A stretch of 60,237 nt of DNA from an uncultured Ramlibacter sp. (GCF_936925435.1 NZ_CAKZHQ010000039.1:1-60237); one strand, 5' to 3'; shown: positions 19,695-29,386, counted from the stretch's first letter. Made by a program: numbers and translations. The notes: generated by a model not told the origin, from the sequence alone.

Positions 19695-21569
19695 TCAAGA
19701 ACCAGCTGTCGTCGCGCGGGGCAGTGTGACGGTGAATGTGGCCCCGCCGCCGGGATTGGCAAAGGCAACGATGGCCCCGCCGTGGGCGCTGACGATGGAA
19801 TGCGTGACCGTCAGGCCGATGCCCAGGCCATGCGACTTGGTCGTCACGAAGGGCTGGTAGAGCGTGTCCAGGATGTCCGGCGACAAGCCCGTTCCGCTGT
19901 CGCACACCGAAATCTCGACCTCGGTCGCCTCGATCACACTTGCGATCGTGATGCGGCGCGTGGTCCGTGGTATCTCGGTCAGCGCGTCGATCGCATTGCG
20001 GACCAGGTTGAGAAACACCTGCTGCAAGAGTACCGGGTCGCCGTCGGTGACGCAGGGGACCTGCGACAGGTCAAGGCTGACCTCGATCTTGTGCTTGCGC
20101 ATGTCATGGGCAACCAGGGCCAGGCTGTCGCCGATCACGCTGTGGAGGTCGACCTGTGTTTTTTGCAGCTCGCGGCCGCGCAGCATCACGCGGTGGCGCT
20201 CGAAGATCTGGATCGCGGCAACGGCGCCGGCCTGGATGTCGGCCAGGATCTCCAGCGTTTCCTCGGGCGTCGCCTTGCGGTTTGCGACCATCCGCTGCAG
20301 CGCATCGGCGTTGTGCCGCACCGCGCTGAGCGGCTGCGCGAGTTCATGCCCCATCGAGGCCGTCAGCGCCGACATGGTTTCGCGGCGGTTGGCATCGGCC
20401 GCGAGCGTCAGGTTGTGCCGGCTCTCGCTCTCGGCGCGATGGCGTGCGCGGCGCTCGTACAGCAATCGCCCGATCAGCAGCGACTGCAGGAGCAGCACGC
20501 CGATCGAGACGAGGATGGCGGCCTCGTATTCACTCCACAGGCTCGGGCCGCGGAAGCGCACCTCGCTGCCCGGCGGCAGCCGGCTCTCGGGGATGTCCCA
20601 GCGCTGCAACTCGCGCCAATCGAAGACCGGGTGGCCCGGCAACTGCGGCGGCGGCCTGAGGCTGCTGGGCGGCTCGCCATTGAGGATGCGGGTGGCAATG
20701 TCGGCCGTGTTGCGCGAAAGCTCGTCGATGGAAATCATGGTCCCGCCGACGATCCCGTGTCCCAGGAAGGGCCGCAGCGCCCCGAAAATCGGGGCGTTGG
20801 CCGAAGCGTGGAGGTCGGCAAGCACCTGTGCGTCCGCGTAGGCTCCGCCCTGCACGTCGGAGCCGAAGGTCAGATAGAAGATGGCGGAGTTCTTGGGCAG
20901 GTTGGCGACGCGCCGCTGGATGTCCTGCAGGGTCAGTTCGTCGGACCAGACGAAGGTCAGGCGCCCGGCGTGGCGCGCGAACCCAGGCTCGAGTTCGCGG
21001 CGCCAGAAGTTGCCCAGGGCGCCGGATCCGATCACCATGAAAATCTGCCGGGTCTCGGGCAGAACCCGCAGGATGTCGTCGACCAGGCGGGGGAAATCGT
21101 TGACGACCGTCACAGCGCTCTCGTTGTCGCCAAGCGCCGCACCGCGCAGGTAGCGCTGGTCCACCGAAGCCAGCAGCAACGGCGCCGTGGGAAACAGCTG
21201 CTGTGCGTTCCTGCGTGCGAACACGGCGGCTGGGCCGCCGACCGTCATGACCAGGTCCGGGGCCGGACGGCCGGCGTAGACGGAGCGGATGTAGTCGATG
21301 ACGGCCTGGTCCGGCGCGCGCACGAAGCCGCTCGCGCCCACCACCACCTCGACGACGTTGACGGGCTTGTCGACGCGCTGGTCCAGGCCGGCGCGCAAGT
21401 TGCCGGTGAAGCGGTCCAGCGGCAGGTTGCCGCGTTCCAGCGACTGCAGCACCAGCACCTGCTTGACCGTGGGTCGGGGCTGGGGCTGGGCCTGGCCTGG
21501 CGCCGCAACGAGCAGGAGCGAGGCCACCAGCCAGGCGCACCATAGGCGCTTGCGGATCAATCTGGACAC
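19695..21569 (-). CDS. Orphan sensor histidine kinase with ABC-substrate-binding-like sensor
   Basis: A 624-aa kinase. Signal peptide about 1-27; a periplasmic domain of ABC_sub_bind type (about 36-335; KQVLVLQSLERGNLPLDRF, GSGALGNFWRREL) in place of a usual sensor; a transmembrane helix (350-371). HisKA follows with GHELAQPLSAVRHN (His408), then an HATPase_c domain (about 510-618; NLVRNAIDAL, DSGTGL, GLGIGL). The start is a GTG (21569) preceded by AAGGAA. No response regulator is adjacent. The NodV/FixL-like HELAQPL kinase core usually partners a LuxR-type regulator. Confidence 0.9.
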   Translation of the reverse strand: MSRLIRKRLWCAWLVASLLLVAAPGQAQPQPRPTVKQVLVLQSLERGNLPLDRFTGNLRAGLDQRVDKPVNVVEVVVGASGFVRAPDQAVIDYIRSVYAGRPAPDLVMTVGGPAAVFARRNAQQLFPTAPLLLASVDQRYLRGAALGDNESAVTVVNDFPRLVDDILRVLPETRQIFMVIGSGALGNFWRRELEPGFARHAGRLTFVWSDELTLQDIQRRVANLPKNSAIFYLTFGSDVQGGAYADAQVLADLHASANAPIFGALRPFLGHGIVGGTMISIDELSRNTADIATRILNGEPPSSLRPPPQLPGHPVFDWRELQRWDIPESRLPPGSEVRFRGPSLWSEYEAAILVSIGVLLLQSLLIGRLLYERRARHRAESESRHNLTLAADANRRETMSALTASMGHELAQPLSAVRHNADALQRMVANRKATPEETLEILADIQAGAVAAIQIFERHRVMLRGRELQKTQVDLHSVIGDSLALVAHDMRKHKIEVSLDLSQVPCVTDGDPVLLQQVFLNLVRNAIDALTEIPRTTRRITIASVIEATEVEISVCDSGTGLSPDILDTLYQPFVTTKSHGLGIGLTVTHSIVSAHGGAIVAFANPGGGATFTVTLPRATTAGS

Positions 21570-21601
21570 CGATTTCCTTGTGAAGGGGCGCCCAGCATGG
21601 T

Positions 21602-21631
21602 TTTGTCCCCTGGCGCCCGAACGTTTGTCCC
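21602..21631. promoter_or_regulatory. Direct repeats TTTGTCCC in kinase upstream region
   Basis: Two identical octamers (21602-21609 and 21624-21631) lie 22 bp apart, close to two helical turns, 32-62 bp upstream of the sensor-kinase GTG. On the minus strand a TTATAA-like -10 (about 21633-21638) with CTTGCC 17 bp further upstream could be the promoter. The repeats sit at or just after the start of transcription, as repressor or autoregulatory sites do. The binding protein is unknown. Confidence 0.35.
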
Positions 21632-21723
21632 GTTATAAATTTTCCCGCCAGACCCGGCAAGCAAAAGACGGCTGCGTGTGCGGTGGCGCCACACAAACCC
21701 GAGACAGGTCACGCCCGGGACCG

Positions 21724-22023
21724 CTAAACGACGATCTCGTAGTCGGCATCGCCCATGTAGCGGTGCGTGCCAAAGGCCGCGGTGACGGCGGCGGTCTCGG
21801 CGGCCTGCCATTGGCCGAAGATGGCTTTCTCGGCCTCGCTGAGGTTGTCCAGGTCGGGTTGCTCGCCCCAGGTGCCGACGATGCGGCGGTAGGCCAGGTA
21901 GACCGGCGCCACCATCTCGGCGTCGCCCAGCGTCTGTTCCAGCGCGTCGCAAAAGCGCTGCTGCGCTTCGCGCTTGTCTGCGTCGGAAACGTCAACGCCG
22001 TAAAGCTTGAGTGTGTAGGTCAT
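21724..22023 (-). CDS. Small acidic conserved hypothetical protein
   Basis: A 99-aa soluble acidic protein (MTYTLKLYGVDVSDADKREA, ending GDADYEIVV), no cysteine cluster or export signal. I do not recognise a named domain. It follows the SUI1-like gene by 8 bp on the same strand, so it is likely the last gene of the aldo/keto reductase-SUI1 operon. Its helix-rich, Glu/Ala-rich composition argues that it is a real protein rather than an antisense shadow. Confidence 0.68.
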   Translation of the reverse strand: MTYTLKLYGVDVSDADKREAQQRFCDALEQTLGDAEMVAPVYLAYRRIVGTWGEQPDLDNLSEAEKAIFGQWQAAETAAVTAAFGTHRYMGDADYEIVV

Positions 22024-22031
22024 CGGTACTC

Positions 22032-22400
22032 TCAGCCGCCCGCGCGCTTGACCTTGTGGCCCTGCGCCTGCAGCAGTTCCACCAGCTTGTCGCAGTGGTC
22101 GCCCTGCACTTCGATGATGCCGTCCTTGACCGTGCCGCCCGAGCCGCAGGCGGCCTTGAGCTTCTTGCCCAGTTCGTTCAGTTTCACTTCATCCAGCGCC
22201 AGGCCCTTGACCAGGGTGACGGCCTTGCCGCCGCGGCCCTTGGTCTCGCGCGAGACGCGCACGATGCCGTCGGCCGAGGGCGCCACCGGCTGCGGCGCCC
22301 GCTTGCAGTTGCACTGCGCCATGGCCTTGCGACAGACCGGGCACATGCGGCCGGCGTCGGTGGAATACACCAGGCCGCCCGCACCTTTGCTCTTCATCAT
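22032..22400 (-). CDS. SUI1-family translation initiation factor homologue
   Basis: A 122-aa YciH-like protein. The SUI1 core is at about residues 45-118 (VRVSRETKGRGGKAVTLVKG, LKAACGSGGTVKDG, and the late VELLQAQGHKVKRAGG). An N-terminal extension carries a CPVC..CNC cysteine cluster that may bind zinc. Bacterial SUI1 proteins bind the small ribosomal subunit and influence start-codon choice. The ATG overlaps the stop of the aldo/keto reductase (ATGATG region), giving translational coupling. Confidence 0.9.
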   Translation of the reverse strand: MMKSKGAGGLVYSTDAGRMCPVCRKAMAQCNCKRAPQPVAPSADGIVRVSRETKGRGGKAVTLVKGLALDEVKLNELGKKLKAACGSGGTVKDGIIEVQGDHCDKLVELLQAQGHKVKRAGG

Positions 22401-23410
22401 GCCGCCAGGCCTTTCACGCGCGGGTGCAGCGGGTAAGACGGGTCGGTGAAGCCGGGGGTGGACGGATGGCCGGGCGCGACAAAGGAGTCGACCAGGGCCT
22501 CGTCCTCGGGCGTGAGCTGGCAGTCCAACGCCGGCAGGTAGTCCTCCCACTGCTTGAGGGTGCGCGGGCCGGCGATCACCGAGCTCACCGCGCTGTTGGC
22601 CAGCACCCAGGCGGTGGCGAACTGGGCCAGGGTGAAACCCCTGGCCTGGGCGTGGGCCTGCAGCTTCTGGGCGATCACCAGCGATTCCTCCCGGATCTCG
22701 GTCTCGGCGATGCGCTTGTCGCCGCGGCCGGCGCGGGTGTCGGCCGAGGGCGCCTGGCCGGGCGCGTACTTGCCGGTGAGCACGCCGCGGGCGATCGGGC
22801 TGTAGGGCGTGACGCCGATGCCGTGATGCGCGCAGGCCGGCAGGATCTCCACCTCGGGCATGCGATTGAGCAGGTTGTAGTAAGGCTGGCAGACCACGGG
22901 GCCGGGCATGCCCAGCTGCGCGGCGATGCGCACGCACTCGGCAATGCGCCAGCCGCGGAAGTTCGACAGGCCCCAGGCCCGGATCTGGCCGGCGCGCAGC
23001 ATGGCGTCCAGGGCGCGCAGCGGCTCCTCCAGGTCCATGCCGTTGTAGTCGCGATGCATGTAGAGGATGTCCACATGGTCGGTGCGCAGGCGCTGCAGGC
23101 TCTGGCCGATCTCGCGCAGCATCCAGCTGCGCGAATAGTGGGCCTCGTTGACCCGGTCCGACATCTTGTTGCCCAGCTTGGTCGCCAGCACCCAGTCATG
23201 GCGCCGACCGGCCAGCAACTCGCCCAGCATGGTTTCCGAGGCGCCGGTGGTGTAGACGTCGGCCGTGTCGATGTAATTGACCCCATGGGCCTGGGCGTGG
23301 TCGACGATGGCGCGGGCCTCTTCGATGGCGGTCTGGTCGCCGAACATCATGGTGCCCAGGCACAGGGCCGACACCTTCAGGTTGCTTTTGCCGAGCTGGC
23401 GGTATTGCAT
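22397..23410 (-). CDS. Aldo/keto reductase
   Basis: A 337-aa NADPH-dependent aldo/keto reductase (TIM barrel). The catalytic tetrad is visible: Asp48, Tyr53, Lys78 and His119 (YIDTADVY, TKLG, YMHRDYN). The C-terminal IAGPRTLKQ segment is the cofactor-binding part. Sequence style is that of the YghZ/IolS/Tas branch, which reduces aldehydes such as methylglyoxal. It heads a minus-strand operon with the SUI1-like and small acidic genes and is divergent from the DEAD-box helicase. Confidence 0.9.
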   Translation of the reverse strand: MQYRQLGKSNLKVSALCLGTMMFGDQTAIEEARAIVDHAQAHGVNYIDTADVYTTGASETMLGELLAGRRHDWVLATKLGNKMSDRVNEAHYSRSWMLREIGQSLQRLRTDHVDILYMHRDYNGMDLEEPLRALDAMLRAGQIRAWGLSNFRGWRIAECVRIAAQLGMPGPVVCQPYYNLLNRMPEVEILPACAHHGIGVTPYSPIARGVLTGKYAPGQAPSADTRAGRGDKRIAETEIREESLVIAQKLQAHAQARGFTLAQFATAWVLANSAVSSVIAGPRTLKQWEDYLPALDCQLTPEDEALVDSFVAPGHPSTPGFTDPSYPLHPRVKGLAA

Positions 23411-23495
23411 GGAAGAAATCTCCTCGAGGGGCCGCAGCTTAGCGCCTTGCGGCCGGTCCCGCCGCTACACTGGCCCATTCCCCCCGGTTCCCCCC

Positions 23496-24755
23496 ATGTC
23501 CTTCCCCTCGCTCGGCCTCTCCCCCTCCCTTGTCCAGGCCGCCACCGGCCTGGGTTTCGCCACGCCCACGCCCATCCAGGCGGCGGCCATCCCCGCCATC
23601 CTGCGCGGCGCCGACCTGCTGGCCACGGCCCAGACCGGCTCGGGCAAGACCGCCGCCTTCGCCCTGCCCCTGCTCCAGCAACTGCAGGAGGACCACCACG
23701 CGCCCAAGAGTCTGCGCGCCCTGGTGCTGGTGCCCACGCGCGAGCTGGCGGCCCAGGTGGGCGAGGTGCTGCGTGGCCTGGCGAAAGGGCTGGAACAAGG
23801 CCTGGCCCGCCAGCCCAAGATCGCCATCGTCTTCGGCGGCGTCTCCATCAACCCGCAGATGATGGCCCTGCGCGGCGGCGCCGACGTGGTCGTGGCAACG
23901 CCCGGCCGCCTGCTCGATCTGGTGGAGCACAACGCCCTGCGCCTGTCCTCGGTCGGCCTGCTGGTGCTGGACGAGGCCGACCGCCTGCTGGACCTGGGCT
24001 TTGCCGAGGAGCTGCAGCGCGTGCTGGCCCTGCTGCCGGCGCGCCGGCAGAACCTGTTCTTCTCGGCCACCTTCCCCGCCGAAGTGCAAGCCCTGGCTGA
24101 CGGCCTGCTGCGCTCCCCCGAGCGGGTGGACATCGCCGACGCGCCCGCCACCACGCCCGACATCACGCAGCGCGCCATCCAGGTCGACGAGAGGCGCCGC
24201 ACCGAGCTGCTGCGCAAGCTGCTGGCCGATGAAGGCTGGAGCCGCGTGCTGGTCTTCGTCGCCAGCAAGTACGCGGCCGAGCACGTGGCCTGGAAGCTGC
24301 ACAAGCAGGGCGTGTTCGCCACGCCCTTCCACGGCGGCCTGAGCCAGGGCGCACGCACCAAGGTGCTGGCCGACTTCAAGGAAGGCGGCTGGGACGTGGT
24401 GGTCACCACCGACCTGGCGGCGCGCGGCATCGACATCGCCCAGCTGCCGGTGGTGGTCAACTACGACCTGCCGCGCTCGCCGGTGGACTACGTGCACCGC
24501 ATCGGCCGCACCGGCCGCGCCGGCGAGGCCGGCCTGGCCGTCAGCTTCGTCACGCCGGCCGCCGAGGCCCACTTCCAGCTGATCGAAAAGCGCCAGGGCG
24601 CCAGCGTGGCGCGCGAGCAGCTCGCCGGCTTCGAGCCGCAAGACAGCGTGCCCGCCGACCTTGCCACTGCGCCCGGGACGGGCGGCATCAAGGGCAAGCG
24701 GCCCAGCAAGAAAGACAAGCTGCGTGCCGCAGCAACCGCCGCAGGAGTGAAGTGA
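23496..24755 (+). CDS. DEAD-box RNA helicase (RhlE-like)
   Basis: A 419-aa ATP-dependent RNA helicase. Q motif (GFATPTPIQ, 20-28), Walker A AQTGSGKT (45-52), GG, TPGRLLDL, DEAD in VLDEADRLLDLGF, SAT, and HRIGRTGR in the second RecA domain are all present. The tail is short and basic (KGKRPSKKDK). RhlE-type helicases act in ribosome assembly and RNA turnover. The ATG at 23496 begins directly at the conserved N-terminus. The stop overlaps the ATG of the next small gene. Confidence 0.93.
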   Translation: MSFPSLGLSPSLVQAATGLGFATPTPIQAAAIPAILRGADLLATAQTGSGKTAAFALPLLQQLQEDHHAPKSLRALVLVPTRELAAQVGEVLRGLAKGLEQGLARQPKIAIVFGGVSINPQMMALRGGADVVVATPGRLLDLVEHNALRLSSVGLLVLDEADRLLDLGFAEELQRVLALLPARRQNLFFSATFPAEVQALADGLLRSPERVDIADAPATTPDITQRAIQVDERRRTELLRKLLADEGWSRVLVFVASKYAAEHVAWKLHKQGVFATPFHGGLSQGARTKVLADFKEGGWDVVVTTDLAARGIDIAQLPVVVNYDLPRSPVDYVHRIGRTGRAGEAGLAVSFVTPAAEAHFQLIEKRQGASVAREQLAGFEPQDSVPADLATAPGTGGIKGKRPSKKDKLRAAATAAGVK

Positions 24756-24982
24756 TGGCAAGACCGAACGAATGGGCCAACAAGGTGCTGGCCCTGTGCA
24801 AGGGCGGCAACACCAGCGCGGCCATCGCCCAGATCAAGGTGGCACCCAGCGCCAAGGACCTCAATGCCTTGCGGACCCTGGTCGTGACCGGCAAGCTGGT
24901 GGGACGCTGGCGCGATGTGGACATCGCCATCGAAGAGAACATGGCCTTGCTGGCGGCGCCGCGCCTGCACCGCTCGCCCTGA
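24755..24982 (+). CDS. Small conserved hypothetical protein downstream of helicase
   Basis: A 75-aa protein (MARPNEWANKVLALCKGGNT). The ATG at 24755 shares bases with the helicase TGA, and a GGAG sits 8 bp before it; a GTG at 24752 is an alternative start. The sequence looks like a short helical or wHTH-like fold (AAIAQIKVAPSAKDLNALRT) but I cannot name a family. Translational coupling suggests it works with the helicase. Confidence 0.68.
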   Translation: MARPNEWANKVLALCKGGNTSAAIAQIKVAPSAKDLNALRTLVVTGKLVGRWRDVDIAIEENMALLAAPRLHRSP

Positions 24983-25035
24983 TCCTTCTTTCAAGGAAAA
25001 TCGGCACCCAGACCCCGGCGGATGGGCCTCAGACG

Positions 25036-25785
25036 CTATCGATTCAATAGCGGCTGGAGGTCGGCGGCGCGCCGCAGGGCTGGGTAGGGATTGACCGGCG
25101 TGCCCTTCCACCACTGGGGCTGCGCCCCCATGCGAAACACCGCAAAGTGCAGGTGCGGTGCATTGGCGGCGGCGTTGCCTGTGCTGCCCACATAACCGAC
25201 CAGGTCGCCGCGCTTGAGCAACATGCCCTCCTTCAGGCCTGGCGCATAGCGGTCCAGGTGGGCGTAGTAGTAGGCCAGCTTGTTCTGCGGGTCGAACTGG
25301 TAGAGCGTCAGTCCGCCCGGCACGCTGGTGAACAGCTTGACCAGGGTGCCGTCGTCCACCGCCAGCACCGGCGTGCCGCGCGCCGCCAGGATGTCGATGG
25401 CCTCGTGGGCGCCGCCGCCGCGGCCCTGGCCGTAGGTGTCGCTCAGATCGCCCGCCACCATGCCCTGCACCGGTAGCAGCAGGCTGCGCGCCGCCAGCAA
25501 GGCATCGCCGTCGGTGGCCGGCGCAGCGTCCGCGGCCATGGGCGGCGCCTGCGCAATGACGGCAGGCTGGCCGGGCGCCGCCATGGGTGCGGGCGGCATG
25601 GCCGCCGGTGCGTCCGGTGCCTGGGCGCCAGCCGGCGGCACGGGCGGGGCCTGGACCGCTGCGGTCGGCACCGTGGCCGGCAAGGCGTTCGGACCGCTGA
25701 CCACCGCGGTGCGCACAGGCTCACGCTCGCAGGCCTGCAAGGCCAGCAGCGCCAGCAGGGCGCAGGTCCAGGCAGCGCGCCGCAT
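25036..25785 (-). CDS. M23-family (LytM) peptidase lipoprotein
   Basis: A 249-aa lipoprotein. Its signal peptide ends at a lipobox-like LQAC (Cys19). A long Ala/Pro-rich linker (about 30-95) follows, then a LytM/M23 domain (about 110-235) with HEAIDI and HLHF zinc-site motifs. M23 enzymes cleave peptidoglycan cross-bridges or act as amidase activators (EnvC/NlpD-like). The stop lies in a CGCTAT..ATAGCG hairpin (25034-25052). The L,D-transpeptidase gene ends 2 bp upstream, so the two are cotranscribed. Confidence 0.88.
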   Translation of the reverse strand: MRRAAWTCALLALLALQACEREPVRTAVVSGPNALPATVPTAAVQAPPVPPAGAQAPDAPAAMPPAPMAAPGQPAVIAQAPPMAADAAPATDGDALLAARSLLLPVQGMVAGDLSDTYGQGRGGGAHEAIDILAARGTPVLAVDDGTLVKLFTSVPGGLTLYQFDPQNKLAYYYAHLDRYAPGLKEGMLLKRGDLVGYVGSTGNAAANAPHLHFAVFRMGAQPQWWKGTPVNPYPALRRAADLQPLLNR

Positions 25786-25787
25786 GC

Positions 25788-26810
25788 TCAGGCCTGGACC
25801 AGCACGGCCGTGCCGGCCTTGACCAACGCCGCCAGGCGCTGCACGTCCCAGTTGGTCAGGCGCACGCAGCCGTTGGTGTCGACCCGCGCCGTGCGGTCCG
25901 GCTCGTTCGTGCCATGGATGCCCCAATGCGGCTTGGACAGGCCCAGCCACAGCACGCCCACCGGATTGTTCGGTCCGGCCGGCAGCCTGGTCTTCTCCTC
26001 ATTGGGTTTGGCGCTCTTGAGCAGCTTCGGGTCGTAGGTGAAGAAGGGGTTCTTGACCTCGCTGGTGATCTTCATCTTGCCCAGCGGCAAGGGGTCTTTC
26101 GGCCCGCCGAAGCTGACCGGAAAGGCCGCCAGCACCTTGTCCTTTGCGTCCAGCACGTAGAGCATCTTGTCGGACTTGTCGATGCGCAGCGATGCGGCAC
26201 CGGCCGGGGTCCCGGTGCTGTTCATGGTGTCGATGGCAACGATCTGCGCGCCCTGCTCCAGCTTGCGGCCCTGGTTGAGTTCAGCCAGCAGCTTCGGGCT
26301 CATGTGAAAGCGCTCGGCCAGGGATTCGATCAGGCTCTCGTAGCCCAGGGCGGCCAGCTTGCCCTGCTCCATCGGATCCCTGGGCAACGCTGTGAAGGGA
26401 CCGGCCGCGTCCTCGGCGCTGATGGTGTAGGTGCCGAAGGCCGGCCCGCCGCCGCCCTGCAGCGCCGTCCAGGTGGCCTGGCCGATGCGTCCGTCGGTGG
26501 GCAGGCCGCGCGCCAGCTGGAAGGCGGCGACCGCGCGGCGCATGTTGTCGCTGTAGATGCCGTCGATCTCGCCCGGCGAGAACCAGGCGCGGTCCAGCAG
26601 GGCCTGGGCCCGCACCACGGCCGCGCCCTTGCTGCCCATGGCCAGGGACGGGGTGGCGTCGTCGGCATTGAGCTTGTGCATCTGCGCCGTCGGGTCGGCC
26701 GGCGGTGGCACTGCATTGGGCCTCTCGGCATGGGCCAACCAGGGGCAGGCCGCTGCGGTGAAGACCAGGAGGAAAACGGCCGCGCGGCGCCGCAGCGATG
26801 GAATGTGCAT
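25788..26810 (-). CDS. L,D-transpeptidase (YkuD) with peptidoglycan-binding domain
   Basis: A 340-aa exported enzyme: signal peptide about 1-28; a PG_binding_1 domain (about 50-115; [20 protein letters not shown]); a LysM-like stretch (about 150-195); and a YkuD catalytic domain (about 205-338) with HGTNEP and the [11 protein letters not shown] active-site loop (a Thr variant of SxGC). It forms or exchanges L,D cross-links, or attaches proteins to peptidoglycan. The start at 26810 places the ATG at the signal peptide. It lies directly upstream of the M23 lipoprotein gene. Confidence 0.92.
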   Translation of the reverse strand: MHIPSLRRRAAVFLLVFTAAACPWLAHAERPNAVPPPADPTAQMHKLNADDATPSLAMGSKGAAVVRAQALLDRAWFSPGEIDGIYSDNMRRAVAAFQLARGLPTDGRIGQATWTALQGGGGPAFGTYTISAEDAAGPFTALPRDPMEQGKLAALGYESLIESLAERFHMSPKLLAELNQGRKLEQGAQIVAIDTMNSTGTPAGAASLRIDKSDKMLYVLDAKDKVLAAFPVSFGGPKDPLPLGKMKITSEVKNPFFTYDPKLLKSAKPNEEKTRLPAGPNNPVGVLWLGLSKPHWGIHGTNEPDRTARVDTNGCVRLTNWDVQRLAALVKAGTAVLVQA

Positions 26811-26914
26811 GGGATAGAGCCTGCTCGATGACATGCCCCACGGTAGCGGTTCGCCACACCGCCCGGTGTCGGCGCGGGCCGACGGCGCCGGTCAGCGCAG
26901 GCCGGGACTGCCCT

Positions 26915-29386
26915 TCAGCGCGGCAATGCGGCTGCCGGCTCGGGCGGGACCTCGCTGCGCAGCGGTTGCTCGGTCCGCGCCGCGGGCTCCAGGATGCGCA
27001 CGCCTTGCTCTCCGCCCTGGGGCTGGTCGGCTGGCACGGACAGGATGCGCACGCCGCGCTCGACCTGCTGGCCACCGCCAGGGCGCACGATGGTGACCTG
27101 GGGCGTGGCCACGACGGCGCGTTGTGGCTGTGGCGGGAAGGAAGACGCCGGCACCGGACCCGCGCCAGTGGCCATGTACTCGGCCGGCGGCTGCGGCGCC
27201 GGCGGCGGGCTGGCCTCGGGCTGCACCACCTCGGGCTGGGCCTGCGGCTCGGTCACCGGCGCCAGCGTGGGGTCGGGCAGGCCGGCGCCGCGCGGCGCGT
27301 CGAACTTGGCCTGGCCGTCGATCACGCGCGAGCGCAGGCCGGCCTGGAAGAACTCGCCCACCATGGGCAGGGCGCTGCGCGCGCCCTGGCCCCAGCTGTC
27401 CTGCATGGTGATGCGGTTGTCGTTGAAGCCCACCCAGGCGCCGGCCACCACCTGCGGGTGCATCAGGATGAACCAGCCGTCGGTGTTGTCCTGGGTCGTG
27501 CCGGTCTTGCCGGCCACATCGGCCTGGATGCCGAAGCGGCTGCGGATGCCGGCGCCCGTGCCCTGGTCGATGACGCCGCGCATCACGTCCAGCAAGGTCG
27601 CGGCAGCTGCGGCCGACATGGCCGTCTCGGCCGTCTTGGGCTTGAATTCTTCCAGCACCTTGCCGTGCCTGTCCTCGATGCGCAGCACCCAGGTCGGCTC
27701 GATGTAGCTGCCGCCGTTGGCGATGGTGGCGTAGCCGGCGACCATCTCCTTGAGCGTCACCGGGCTGGTGCCCAGGGCCAGCGACAGCACCTCTTCTAGC
27801 TTGCTCTGGCGCAGGCCCATGGCCTGGGCCTGGCGCGCCACCGCGCTGGGGCCGATGCGCTGCATCAGCTGGGCGGTGATGGTGTTCTTGGAATACATCA
27901 GGCCTTCGCGCAGCGTCATCGGCCGGTAGCTGGGGCCGCCGGCGTCCGAGGGCTTCCACACCGCGCCGCCGGCGCCCAGGGAGATTTCCACGTCGTCGTC
28001 CATGAAGGTCTCGGACGCGCTGATGCCCTGTTCAAAGGCCGTGCCGTAGACAAAGGGCTTGAAGGTCGAGCCAGGCTGGCGCCGGGCCTGCTGCACGTGG
28101 TCGAACTGGTCCTTGCCGAAGCCCCGGCTGCCGACCCAGGCCAGCACATGGCCGTTGCTCGGGTCGAGCGCCAGGAAGCCGGCCTGCAGCCGCGTCTTTT
28201 CCTGGCGCAGCGCCTGCATCCAGACGGTATCGGCCTGCAGCTTCTTGAGCGCCTCGGCGTCGCTGTTGCCGGCCTCACGCGCCGCCTTGTACTCGGGCTG
28301 CTCGCGCAGCAGGGACTGCACCATGGCCTTGTTGGAGGCCCAGCCGGCGCGCGCGCCCCAGACCGCATCGGCGATGGCCTGCAGGCGATCGCCCTGCCTG
28401 GCCACCGCCTGGTTGGCAGCGGCCTGCAGGCGCGAGTCGATGGTGGTGCGCACCACCAGGCCATCGGCATGGATGTTGTAATCGTTGCGGTCGGCCCACT
28501 CGATCAGCCAGCGGCGCAGCTGCTGCGTGAAGTGCGGCGCCGGGCCCAGCGGCTCGGTCTGGCGCTCGAAGTCGACCTTCAGCGGCCGCTTCTTGAGCGT
28601 GTCGAACTGCGCCTGGCTCAGCTGCTCGTGCTTGAGCATCTGGCCCAGCACGGTGTTGCGCCGCTGCACGGCACGCTCGGGCTGCAGCACCGGGTTGTAG
28701 TAGGCCGTGCCCTTGAGCATGCCGATCAGCGTGGCCGCTTCCAGCACGTCCAGCTTGTGGGCCGGCTTGTCGAAATAGGTGCGCGCCGCCATCTCGATGC
28801 CGTAGGCGTTGTAGAGGAAGGGCACCGTGTTGAGGTAGGTCTCCAGGATCTCGTCCTTGCTGTAGACCATCTCGATCTTCAGCGCGGTGATGGCTTCCTT
28901 GAGCTTGCGCGTGATGCTGACGGACCGCCCGATCGAGTCGGGGTACATGTTGCGCGCCAGCTGCTGGGTGATGGTCGAGCCGCCCTGGCGGTCGCCGCCG
29001 AAGGTGCGCAGCACGGCCGAGGCCGTGCGCTTGAAATCGATGCCGTTGTGCTCGTAGAAGCGGTGGTCCTCTGTGGCGATCAGCGCCTTGACCACGTTGG
29101 GCGAGATGTCGGCCAGCTTGACGGCATCGCGGTTGGCCCGCTTGAACAGCGCCAGTTCCTTGCCGTCGGCCGACAGCACCTGGGCCGGCGCCTCCTGCCT
29201 GGCCTTGCGCAGATCGCCGATGCTGGGCGTGAAGGGGATCAGCAGCAGCACATAGAGCAGCAGCAGGCCCGGCAGCGCGGCCAGCGTGAGCAGCACGCCG
29301 CGCTTGGTGGGGTTGCGCACGGCATGCACCACTCTGTCGGCAAAGGGTCGAAGTCGGGCCAGGAAAGAATGCATTGCGGCGATCAT
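26915..29386 (-). CDS. Penicillin-binding protein 1A, bifunctional
   Basis: An 823-aa class A PBP (mrcA/ponA type). Transmembrane anchor about 32-53; glycosyltransferase 51 domain with catalytic Glu106 (ATEDHRFYEHNG) and GGSTITQQLARN; transpeptidase domain with Ser440-Thr-Phe-Lys443, Ser499-Lys-Asn501 and Lys627-Thr-Gly-Thr-Thr. A Pro/Glu-rich C-terminal tail follows the catalytic core (about 710-823). It polymerises and cross-links peptidoglycan in the periplasm. It belongs to a run of four co-directional cell-wall genes. Confidence 0.95.
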   Translation of the reverse strand: MIAAMHSFLARLRPFADRVVHAVRNPTKRGVLLTLAALPGLLLLYVLLLIPFTPSIGDLRKARQEAPAQVLSADGKELALFKRANRDAVKLADISPNVVKALIATEDHRFYEHNGIDFKRTASAVLRTFGGDRQGGSTITQQLARNMYPDSIGRSVSITRKLKEAITALKIEMVYSKDEILETYLNTVPFLYNAYGIEMAARTYFDKPAHKLDVLEAATLIGMLKGTAYYNPVLQPERAVQRRNTVLGQMLKHEQLSQAQFDTLKKRPLKVDFERQTEPLGPAPHFTQQLRRWLIEWADRNDYNIHADGLVVRTTIDSRLQAAANQAVARQGDRLQAIADAVWGARAGWASNKAMVQSLLREQPEYKAAREAGNSDAEALKKLQADTVWMQALRQEKTRLQAGFLALDPSNGHVLAWVGSRGFGKDQFDHVQQARRQPGSTFKPFVYGTAFEQGISASETFMDDDVEISLGAGGAVWKPSDAGGPSYRPMTLREGLMYSKNTITAQLMQRIGPSAVARQAQAMGLRQSKLEEVLSLALGTSPVTLKEMVAGYATIANGGSYIEPTWVLRIEDRHGKVLEEFKPKTAETAMSAAAAATLLDVMRGVIDQGTGAGIRSRFGIQADVAGKTGTTQDNTDGWFILMHPQVVAGAWVGFNDNRITMQDSWGQGARSALPMVGEFFQAGLRSRVIDGQAKFDAPRGAGLPDPTLAPVTEPQAQPEVVQPEASPPPAPQPPAEYMATGAGPVPASSFPPQPQRAVVATPQVTIVRPGGGQQVERGVRILSVPADQPQGGEQGVRILEPAARTEQPLRSEVPPEPAAALPR

